Shown: one piece after another, positions 35,273 through 45,564 of the stretch
Layout: each line of letters begins with the position of its first letter
Position numbering within the stretch: the first letter of the stretch is position 1
Origin: Hysterangium stoloniferum
Taxonomy: Eukaryota > Basidiomycota > Agaricomycetes > Hysterangiales > Hysterangiaceae
Direction of reading: 5' to 3'
NCBI GenBank assembly: GCA_015178975.1
Contig: WHVD01000007.1
Coordinates: 744,001 to 808,000 of the forward strand
Length of the DNA stretch: 64,000 bases
Notes under the pieces: generated by a model
Database searches by the model: none
The model's input: the letters and a program-made list of their open reading frames with translations, nothing else
Told to the model about the DNA's origin: nothing
Program-made: the position numbers and the translations under genes

Positions 35273-36194
35273 ACATACCTTAGGAGGGGCTCAATAAGGG
35301 AAGAAACCCCATTGAGCTGGTTGATATGATCAGTGCGAAGCATGCTGCTGTGGAAGAAGGTTTCTAGGGAGCAGATACGGATCAAAAGTGAATAGGACAC
35401 GCCCTCATCGAGATGAAGTGTCAATGACGCTATATGGAGTTTTGTGTCGTCCATTATAACCTGCAATACATCTCCAGCAATATATCGAAACCAGGCATCT
35501 TGGTGCATGCACCACACATGAGAAGCCATATGGGAAAGCCATACAAGGCAGGTCGGGATGGGTAAGTTTGTCTGTTGTGGTTTCGTGGGCAGGATGACAT
35601 GATACAATGTTGTGGGGCCATAGACTATAAGTCATCTTAAGATTCTGTGTATTAACTGATGGAAATGGGTCAGTATATAGGGAGCTCACACAGATGTGAT
35701 TCCTGAGATTCTTAGGATAGATACATAGGATGTAATATGCAGATTATAGCAGTATTCACACAGAGGTGATTCTTAAGATTCTGGGTGTACATATACAAAC
35801 CATGATATACAGACTATATGGGTATTCACACTGAGGTGATTCTTAAGATTCTGGGTGTACATACACAAACCATGATATACAGACTATATGGGTACCCACA
35901 CTGAGGTGATTCTTAAGATTCCTGGGGTAAATACCTCCTACATGCTATGCAGAAAATGGATGTACTCACACAGAAGTGATTCTTGAGATTTTTAGGGTAG
36001 ATACATACACAGCAAGTGATATACAGATTATAAGATAATTCACAAAGGTATGTAATTCTTGAGATTCTTAATGTACATACACAGAACATGATATACAGAT
36101 TATATGGGTGTCTAGATTCTCAAGATTCCTAAGGTGAATCAAATACAGCTGATCTGGAGATATTTAGGCAAATACATAGAGTAAAGCCTTATGG

Positions 36195-36610
36195 GAATTA
36201 GGGGATTGGGGGGATTAGAGGAGGATTAGGAGGATTAGGGGGATTAGGGGGATTGGGAGGATTGGGGAGATTGGGGGGATTGGGGGGATTGGGAGGATTG
36301 GGGGATTGGGAGGATTGGGGGGATTGGGAGGATTGGGGGGATTGGGAGAATTAGGAGTGTCTACACTGAAGTGATTCTCATGATTCCTAAGGTAAATCAA
36401 ATACAGCTTATCTGGAGATCTTTAAGCAAATACATAGAGTAAAGCCTCATGGGAGTTTGGAGGATTGGGGAGATTGGGAAGATTGGGGGAATTGAGGGGA
36501 TTGGGGGGATTGGGAGGATTGGGGGATTGGAGGGATTGGAGGGATTGGGGGATTGGGAGGATTGGGGAGATTGGGGAGACTGAGGAGATTTGGGGGATTG
36601 GGAGGATCAG
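36195..36610. repeat. FB2 G-rich 9-bp arrays, left arm
   Basis: Two GGGGATTGG-type arrays (about 36195-36355 and 36455-36605) lie either side of a spacer. This is the duplicated-arm layout seen in the right arm of FB1. Confidence 0.85.
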
Positions 36611-36611
36611 A

Positions 36612-36815
36612 GAGATTGGAGGAATTGGAGAGAGTTGAGGAATTGGAGAGAGTTGAGGAATTGGAGAGAGTTGAGGAATTGGAGAGAGTTGAGGAATTGG
36701 AGAGAGTTGAGGAATTGGAGAGAGTTGAGGAATTGGAGAGAGTTGAGGAATTGGAGAGAATTGGAGAGAGTTGAGGAATTGGAGAGAGTTGAGGAATTGG
36801 AGAGAGTTGAGGAAT
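36612..36815. repeat. 18-bp tandem array expanded in FB2
   Basis: About eleven copies of GAGGAATTGGAGAGAGTT. FB1 has essentially one copy at the matching place (near 15785-15810 and 18510-18535). The frame encoding EELERV repeats follows from the 18-bp period and is not a gene. Confidence 0.9.
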
Positions 36816-38744
36816 AATTCAACTCAATCCTAAACTTAAACCCTCTATCCAACTCCTTGATATATTTCCCTCCATCTCCCTTCCAATACTCCCATCCCAA
36901 TGTCCTCAATCACTCTCACAATACCTCCAATATCTCTTCTAATGCCTTCCATCTCTCTCTCCATATACCTCTAATTCTCCTGCCAATACCTCCAATGTCT
37001 CTCCCAATACTCCCAACCTCTCTCCCAATACCCCCTGTTTATTTTCTCTGAGATTTATAGAGAGTTTCAAATAGGGTCTCATTATTTTTCTCTATAACAA
37101 ATAGCATTACTACCAATTAAAATTTAGTATGCTAATGTAACAAATAGACTAAGTTGTGAATAATGTACCGTAGTCCACATGATGGGGAAAATTGACTGAG
37201 GTACATATGAAATATTAAAAGGGGGTAATCATAGGAAAAAAAAACAATTGAAGTAAAGATTAAGTGGTGGTAAGATGTGGAATAAAGGAAGGTTGATAAA
37301 TGATGTGATACATGATCAAGAGTTTTCTTATTATTCTCAGGGACACTCCAACTCCACCACTCTCTCAGGTACATTTAAATGTCAGTTCACAACAAGTTCA
37401 CATGTGGCTGCACACAGCTGTGGTTTTTTCTCTCTCAGTACTCAATCTATTAGCTGTTTGCATCTCCTGCAGATATTAGTTCTACACTGTTCAACTGGTC
37501 TGGCTGTAGAACTACTACACCATTGAAACAGTTCTAAATAAATGAACATGTCATACAAGTAAGGAAGAAATGTTATTCCACTGGAAACAAGGTTTGCCTT
37601 GCACTAACACTTTTTATATATTATCCTACTGCCACAAAGACTATAAAGATCATGACTGGAATTCTGAATTATTGTAATGGAGTATACCAGAAGTGCTCTA
37701 TAAGCCAATGAAACATATATCAAGAGAAGGAAATATCATTCTAATAGTAATAGGAATTTATCTTACTACAATAGTTTACATATATTCTACACAACTAAAG
37801 AGAATGGTGATAACCATTATAAGATTATGATACAGATCATCACAAAAATGATATTGTTTATAACAGAACCTTCTGCACATTCATTCCTCAGATAGCAATT
37901 ATTCTAGCTGTTATGCAGTTGCTATTTGAGTCACATTGGTAGCAATTTTTAGTTTGGCTGTGCTTTGCCATGTTTCAACAGTGCAGTTGAATAGTGTAGG
38001 ACTAATATCTGTTGCAAATAAAAACAGCTAATAGATTGAGTGATAAGGGGGAATAAACCACTACTTTATGCAAACCACATGTAAAGTACATATACATTTG
38101 GAGAATAATGGAAAGAGAAGAATAATGAGAGTCTATTACCACCTCATAGTGTATGGTGTGTCACTACCTTATACATTCTGGGTATTCAAACATTAACTGC
38201 TTTTAGTGAAACTTCTAGATGTATAATGCATTTGATACTAAGGAGGACAGAGGAACAGAACAGATGTCACTAAGGATGTTGAGTATACAGTGGGATACTA
38301 TGAGCATAATGGAACAGATAGAATTATGTATGCAATTGGTGAAATGTGGATAGACATGATTACACATTACAGTGTTATTGACATGGAAGTATTGGGAGGA
38401 AATTAGAAGTCTGGGAGGATATTGAGAGTGTTGGAAGGGAGGTTGGGGTATTAGGAGAGAGGTTGGGATATTAGGAGGGTGGTTGGGGTATTAGGAGGGA
38501 GGTTAGACATTGGAAAAGAGGTTGGAGGTACTGGCAGCGAGAGATAGAAGGCATTAGAAGAGGTATTGAGGTATTGGAAGTTGATTGAATGGTTTGGAAG
38601 GCATTAGAAGAGATATTGAAAATATTGGGAGAGTGATTGAGGATATTGGGATGGGAGTATTGGGAGAGAGATGGAGGGAAATATATCAAGGAGTTGGACA
38701 GAGGAATTAGGTTTAGGATTGAGTTGAATTATTCCTCAACTCTC

Positions 38745-38980
38745 TCCAATTCCTCCAATCTCTCCAATCCCTCTAATTCCCCTAATCCCCCCAATCCCCC
38801 TAATCCCACCAATTCTCCCAATCCTTCCAATCTCCCCAATCCTCCCATTCCCCCAAATCCCCCCAATCCCCCTAATCCTCCCAATCCTCCCAATCCCCCT
38901 AATCCCCCAATTCCTCTAATCCCTCCAATCCCCCTAATCCCCCTAATCCCCCTAATCCCCCTAATCCCCTAATTCCCATA
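38745..38980. repeat. FB2 C-rich 9-bp array, right arm
   Basis: CCCCCTAAT and CCTCCAATC units in tandem, the inverted partner of the left-arm arrays. Confidence 0.85.
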
Positions 38981-39348
38981 AGGCTTTACTCTATGTATTT
39001 GCCTAAATATCTCCAGATCAGCTGTATTTGATTCACCTTAGGAATCTTGAGAATCTAGACACCCATATAATCTGTATATCATGTTCTGTGTATGTACATT
39101 AAGAATCTCAAGAATTACCTTTGTGTGAATTATCTTATAATCTGTATATCACTTGCTGTGTATGTATCTACCCTAAAAATCTCAAGAATCACTTCTGTGT
39201 GAGTACATCCATTTTCTGCATAGTATGTAGGATGTATTTATCCCAGGAATCTTAAGAATCATTTCAGTGTAGATACCCATATAGTCTGTATATCATTGTA
39301 TATACACCCAGGATCTTAAGAATCACCTCTGTGTGAATACTGCTATAA

Positions 39349-39910
39349 TGTTACGACCCGTTCCCAGATGTTACAATATCCGATATCTGACTTCCGACTT
39401 CCGACTCCCGATCTACAACTACGGAACATCATAGTTACCGTATCATCCGTATTCTCCCTTGTTCTGTATTTGGTAATTTGTCCGTTGACAAGTATTCACT
39501 CGTTTGTTTGTTGTATTCCCGTTTCGGAATACTGTCTCCCTAATATGTCTTATTGTATTTCCGTTTTGAGATCATTTCCGTTTCCGTCTTATTATGGTCT
39601 TAGTTTGTAGTACAATAACGAGTAGACTATATTAGTTTCCACGAATTTGTACTTTACTTCAGATCTGATATCGACTTAGTTTCTTATTCCTCCTCCCGTC
39701 TTTCTGTACGCTCGATATTCGGAACTCTTCGGAACTCTGAATATCCATATCTTCCGTCTTCAGTTTTACTTCTGAAATTAAGGACATTGAGCGTTTGCGT
39801 AGAGGCGCAGCACATAAGCTGAAGCCGACGTCCTGACCCTATCTACGAGTTCCCGACTTCCGGTGACTTCCCGATAGTTCCGGAATAAGTTCCCAACACG
39901 GCACTTAACA
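39349..39910. mobile_element. Solo LTR in FB2
   Basis: A 562-bp block starts TGTTACGACCCG, ends GCACTTAACA and is flanked by TATAA (39344-39348, 39911-39915). FB1 shows the empty site near 19545. Its reverse complement carries the CTTCAGCTTATGTGCTGCGCC core related to the two larger solo LTRs. Confidence 0.87.
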
Positions 39911-40529
39911 TATAATCTGCATATTAAATCCTATGTATCTACCCTAAGAATCTCAGGAATCACATCTGTGTGAGCTCCCTATATACTGACCCATTTCCAT
40001 CAGTTAATACACAGAATCTTAAGATGTTTTATTGACATGTGGTGTGTCGCGACGCACTGTTGTAACCAGAATTCAATGGCACCTCTGATCGCAGTGAGCT
40101 CTTCGACAGATAGTTGATGCAATTCATATATGTTTTGCACGATATACACAAGTTCGTCGGCGAGGAAGGGATATTGATGGCATGACAAGTATCGTGCAAT
40201 TTTTAGAATAAATGTTGACGCAACCTCGTCCACGTTGGTGTGTAACGGTTATTTCATTACAGCATTTTAAAGGGATGACGTAATTGCAGTTGGTGCTTGA
40301 TCTCTATGTCCCAATTGAGCACCAAGACACCAGTAGAAGGCCGAACCCACATATACGACAAGGTTGGCATTGTGACCTCCGTTTCTCCACTGTACAACCC
40401 TTGAATTCCAGAACCCCTCTGAGACCACCGACGCCTGTTCTTGAATTCGAGCCGGTTAAGTGGGTCTAGAAAAACGTGAGTATTTTGAGCTTGTTGAATG
40501 ATGGCCTCAAAGTATCCCCACCTCATTAA

Positions 40530-41204
40530 GGAGGGTGTTTATAATTACTATAATCTCAAATATTTACTAATAAAAGTTTTATTTTTACAAAACTTCATCT
40601 TTAAATAGTGATATCTATTCTGAAACAATTATATCATCAAAAAACAACCATCAGAAATAGTTCTCCATATTACATCTTATACAACCCATAGTTATTTAAC
40701 AAATTCTATTGTATATAATTTCCTTCCTTTTACAGATGTCTACTAATACTTTTATTAGTACTTTGTCTTTTAAAAGCTGTAATGTAGTTATTTCCTAGTA
40801 AAATATATGAGATGTCATTGGAAATTTTTCATCCTATGGCCTTCTTTATTAAGTGAAATTACCTATATATTCTGGGTATGTTGAATGAAGTAGAAATCTG
40901 TTCAGATTGACAGATCCATTCCGAAGTAATACATATGTATTTAGAGGTGCCAATGATATACATATGCATGGAATGGACTATCTAAAGGTATCTACTTTTT
41001 AAAAGTATTAGTGTTTCAAACTACTAATTTATTTTATTGTCTACTCGTGTCTGGAAAGATTCTTTAGTTTGTAATGTATGAGAGAGTTTAAAACTTTTTG
41101 AAAGTTTTAAAAACCAAATTATGTTTGAATCACATCCCAGATGTTTAAATGACCTTTAGAGTATATTAGAATTTGGTATACTTAATAGTTTTCAGATATC
41201 CTCC
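40530..41204. mobile_element. MITE-like element, 675 bp, copy 2 (in A9)
   Basis: Same ends and same length as the copy at 14287-14961, with scattered single-base differences. It is flanked by TAA on both sides (40527-40529, 41205-41207). A13 has the empty site near 51270-51285, where TAA occurs once. It sits in exon 2 codons of A9. Confidence 0.88.
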
Positions 41205-41952
41205 TAAGTCAATGGTCTCTTGAATTACTATTCCGAGTCTTGGCAGAGTGAGATGCTTGTGTAGGAACTTGTTACAGGCCTTGTCGTCTCCATACACCAT
41301 TCACTTGTATATCATCAACTTTGCCATCAGTGTAGCTGTCTTCGCAGTGTAAAGCACATTCCTCCCAACCCTTTCCAAACCGACTCTACAGTAATGCCCC
41401 AGCTCAATAGTAATACTTGAGGATGTCGATGAGCTCTCATACAGTGAGACCACTCCCCAGTCCACGTCATGACTGTCATGTGGGCTGAGGTTGGATGCGG
41501 CATTGGTGCATCTACCTCACATATTAATACTCGTCGGTGGATAATGACAAGTTGTCTTTCCCAGCCACTGAAAGCGTCCAGTTTTTCAACAGCGTACATG
41601 AAAGGCTATCTCAGCACCCATTCCTCAACCCAAACTTCCACATCGTGTTCAGACAGTGGTATATGCTGGTCGTCTTCGTGAATTCGATAACACACACCGT
41701 CCCGACTCCCCATGTTCTACACACCTCCATCGGCCTCGAAGCTTCATCCGCATTCTTTCCCTTATCGCTGCGTCAATGATCTCCTGCCGTTGGTCTGAGC
41801 TCAATGCAGTTGGGGAGACTAGCGGTTGTAACCACTCAACCTCTTGTAGGAGGTTTCGAGCGCGTACCATATCATCGCTGCTCAGAGTCGTGTCCTTTGA
41901 AGTTGACATTGGTGGGTAGCAGGTTGCTGTGATACCAGGAGGGGAGTCAGCG

Positions 41953-43891
41953 CTTAGGTTGGAACGACAGGGGATTGATGACACGGGAATGAGGGAAAGA
42001 TCCGGGGCGAAGCTTCTAGAGGGATGTAGCTGTCCCGAACTTGGGCACTGATTATGTTACCGAGACCACCATGACGAATAGCATATACCACTGTCTGAAG
42101 AAGACGTGGATGTTTGTGTGGTGGAATGGGTGCGCACAAAGAAATATCCTTTTATGGACACTCTTCACAGGCCGGATGTTTTCAGTCCCAAGGAGAGAGA
42201 AATTGCCATGACCCACTGCATAATAGTAGGATACGAGGGAGATCCACCAACGCCATATTCAAACTCAGTCCATATCCCAGAGGTGGTATAGACTGGGGAG
42301 GCATCTCATCTCGGAATAGCTCATATTCAAGTGTTGAAATTAGCCCAGGGTATTACTGTGGAGTTGGTTTGGAAAGGTTGGGATGAGAGTACTTTGCAGC
42401 GCAAAGACAACTTCGCTGATGATAAAGTTGATGATATACGAGTGAATGACGCGCGCACCATGGGAAAGCCAGACTGTCGTTGTTACGTTTCTGCCCAACT
42501 ATTGCACTCTGCGATGGCTGGGAATAATAATTCAAGAAACCATTGATTTATTGATGTAGGGATACAACAGCGTCAATCAGCAAATAGATTCAAAATACTC
42601 ATGGCCTTCTAGCCCCACTGGCCCCCCTCGAATTCGAGAACAGGCGTGGACGTGTGGATCATGGGAATGCCAGAACGTCGTTGAGAAGTTTCTATTCAGG
42701 CATTTCAAACTGGCAAGACTGATGGATAAAACAGTGTCAATCAGGGAATACACTCACAATACTCATGCCTTTGTAAACCCTCTTATCCGCCTCGAATAGG
42801 CCTCAGTGGTCTTAGCGGGGATGTGGTATTCAGGTGTTATAAGGCAGAGGAACGAAGGTCACAGTGCCCAGCTTATGGCATAGATGGCTTGGGCCTTCAA
42901 TTTGTGTCCCGGCGCTCGATGGTCGGCGATCAACCGCAATTACATCAACACTTTACAATGCTGTCATCAAATCACCGCTACACACCAACCTGGATGAGGT
43001 TGGGTCGACATTTATTCAACAAACTTCCAGATATTTATCGTCCCTTTGTGAACTTCCCGTCCTCCTCGGTTACCTTGTGCGTATTGTGAAAAACATTTGC
43101 CACGTGCGTGACCTGTCTGTAGTGGAGCTCACTGATATCAGAGGTAATATTGAATTCTGGTTACAACCGTGAGTCGTGACATCACATCATTCATTCACCC
43201 CACCAAAACCACCACAGACACCATTACCCACACCCACATTGCTCGTATGAATCATCTATACAGCTTCTCGTGTGTTGCATCCACTAAGATAAATGGTTTC
43301 GAGATATTGCTGGAGATGTATTGATGGTTGTAGTGGAAGACACAAACCTCCATATAACCTCCTTGACTCTTCATATCGATGCGGACACAACGTATTCACT
43401 GCGTCATGATAGCGGGGCACTGACAACCTTCTTTGATGACAGCACCCTTCTCACGAATCATATCAACCATCTGAATGTGGTTTCTTCACTCATTCAGCCC
43501 CTCCTATGGTATGTCGAGAATGTTCTACCTTTCCCCATCATCTCATATCTGCTCACAACAATATCCTACCAGTCTGATTCTGATGTAGATGAGTGCAAAT
43601 GTGTGCCTTCTCTGGTCAGGCGAAAAATAAATCGAGGTTACTCTGAAGCTGATTGCCGCATCTTCAGACATCGAATCAGCGTGTTCCACAATGTGGAACC
43701 TCAATATAATCCCGTTTCTTTCACATTGTGACGCAATGCGTGGCTCAATCAACGATCAATACGTCGGTACCTACCTGGAAAGAATAACCGTCGCAGCTCA
43801 TTCCCTCCTTTCTGCCATCATCACACCTTCAACAGGTGTGTGGGCAAAATCTAATTCAAACTCCAGATCAGTGTTGGAGAACCATGACTAG
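41953..43891 (+). pseudogene. Family A copy A10, 5'-truncated with an internal partial duplication
   Basis: Begins partway through exon 1, head to head with A9 after only about 43 bp. Exon 2 (about 42160-42560) has DWGGISSRNSS and a GTAGGG donor near 42556. After the start of exon 3 (about 42617) the sequence jumps back to the end of exon 2 and repeats intron 2 before exon 3 restarts near 42780. Exon 3 (ITSTLYNAVIKSPLHTNLDEV), exon 4 (43321-43510) and exon 5, ending VLENHD at 43891, are recognisable. No start codon or promoter remains. Confidence 0.75.
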
Positions 43892-45424
43892 CCTGCCCAT
43901 GCTTTTGTTCCATCCATTCCGCACGATATACAATAATGTCCCTTGGATAACACCGACACATTACCCGAGACAGGAGGAAGGATAGTGCTATTACTTTTTA
44001 CTTAATCCACCTTTGGCAATATTTCAAAGTTCTTTAAAGCTACATAATGTTGGCCAATTAAAGAGCGCATATAGTCACCTTTTCTGCTTTGTAGCTTATT
44101 TCTGATCCTATCCACACATAGTTGCATATAGTCGTGGTCCCTAGTAGGGGCTAGAACCACATGCGATTTACGAAAAAGAACTAACGTCAAATGGAATATC
44201 GTCGGAGTTCTCAAAGAAAGCAGCGCGATAGTTTGGGATTGGACGAAACAAGTTATTGGAGAACAACAAAGAACACTGGCTACAATAACGCATAAATCCA
44301 TGCCGACGATTCGCTCGTTCAAGCTCATCTTGCGATCAAAATCCAATGTTCAATCTCCAAATCCGCGTTCTTGAGGCAAAAAACTCCGGAGTAAACTGAG
44401 GGGCCTTCAAAGCACACGGGGACAACATGGGTCAGATTTCATAACGCATGTCTCTCTCTATTATCTGTCTTTTCCCACCCTGTAGCGTCTCCTCCCCTTG
44501 GGTTCAGATTTGAAAAATACAATCATATTTCTCAAATTGTTCCTACTAAGACATCCCATAGAAAGAGAAATGTACCCCCAGGTAGCACTACGGGAGAACT
44601 GGGAGGAATGTAAATACCATCCATCACTTTCTACAAATGTTCCTAATTTGGACCGGCATAATGTATAGTTGATGCTTGGCAATACAGGAGAAGTGCAAGG
44701 AATCTAGATGTCATGACCACTTGATCACAAACGGTGGTAAATTAGCCAAACAAAACCTGTCGGAAGACACCTGTATACTCTGTGACCGCAGCTGCAATAT
44801 CTTTGATGACAAGTGTAGTTGATTGGTGGTCCGAAAATTCTTGAGGGTGGGAAATGAAGAGGAAGAAGCACTAAGGACACAGGATCTTTTGAAGAAGATG
44901 AAGCATCTGTAAATTGGTATTTGATCCGGACGGTAGGGAAGTCCCGGCAATCTAGAATGCGCCCGAACTGAAATACCTTGGAGCATCCCAGATAGCCGGA
45001 CTTCCTCACAGCGCTTAAAACCATTTTACTCATGCATTCACGATCGACGCCAATTCGCCTGGTTAAAGAATTATCGAAGTTGCAATTCAGAATGAATTGA
45101 AAACGAAGCGCACATGTCTCTTAGACATAGCCCGAATCGAGAGCGCCCGAGGCTGTACCTGACAAGCATTGTAATGGATAGCATCCACTGCATTTACGTA
45201 TTTTATCAATCGACATGTCACTTCTCAACTAACGTAAAAGCTGAATTGCCCAAAACTCTAACGCTCAAGAAGCCGGAAGTGACCACAACGTATCGCGGCT
45301 GCCACATGTGCGCTTTGCCGTAGGCGATCTGTTGAAGAGTAAGAAATTAGACTCTAAAATATTGAGTGAACCTGAGAGTAACGTGGAGGTGTATGCATTA
45401 AGGAGGTTGAGCGGCTTCAAGTTG
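43892..45424 (+). other. 3' flank of A10 and start of the 5' flank of A11
   Basis: Inverse counterpart of 62450-64000. The stretch 44461-44640 (CTGTCTTTTCCCACCCTG onward) occurs only here and at 63640-63830 reversed. The left copy keeps the empty site (ATCCA, about 44619-44623) of the solo LTR at 63372-63648. Minus-strand frames at 44711-45033 resemble those in other 3' flanks. Confidence 0.6.
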
Positions 45425-45432
45425 TTTAAAAT
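45425..45432 (+). promoter_or_regulatory. TATA-like box of A11
   Basis: TTTAAAAT, 140 bases before the start codon, in the conserved GTTGTTTAAAATGAAGGG context that recurs ahead of A5 and A15. Confidence 0.5.
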
Positions 45433-45564
45433 GAAGGGAGGAAACGCTGGGTGTCCAACATGAAGCACCGCCACAATGCTATACCTTGAAATTCATACCC
45501 CTGATAATTGCAACTTAATAGCCCAGCATCCCATTTCGGTATCACAATAACCTGCCACACATCA

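Larger units (their letters stand above)
35614..40044. mobile_element. FB2: second foldback-like element
   Basis: Left end GGGGCCATAGACTATAAGT then CATCTTAAG; right end CTTAAGATG then TTTTATTGACATGTGGTG. These are the FB1 ends in exchanged positions, so FB2 lies inverted relative to FB1. Arms hold the same subterminal repeats, G-rich arrays and AT-rich centre. It interrupts A9, and the uninterrupted site is seen in A13 near 50785. A 3-base TGT repeat may be the target duplication but is not certain. It contains a solo LTR (39349-39910). Confidence 0.77.
35273..41909 (-). pseudogene. Family A copy A9, split by FB2 and a MITE
   Basis: Surviving parts are 41205-41909 (exon 1, start codon at 41907-41909, and exon 2), 40045-40529 (end of exon 2, intron 2, exon 3) and 35273-35613 (exon 4). 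Exon 5 is missing: the copy ends at the intron 4 donor. Exon 1 keeps LLQEVEWLQPLVSP but is damaged downstream. FB2 sits near the exon 3/intron 3 junction and the MITE in the exon 2 codons for DLM. A9 is the counterpart of A13 before those insertions. Only about 43 bp of 5' flank remain, so the promoter is lost. Confidence 0.8.

Noticed and set aside
36553-36909. Frames with EELERV or LQFLNS repeats
   Set aside because: Product of the 18-bp tandem array in FB2, absent from FB1.
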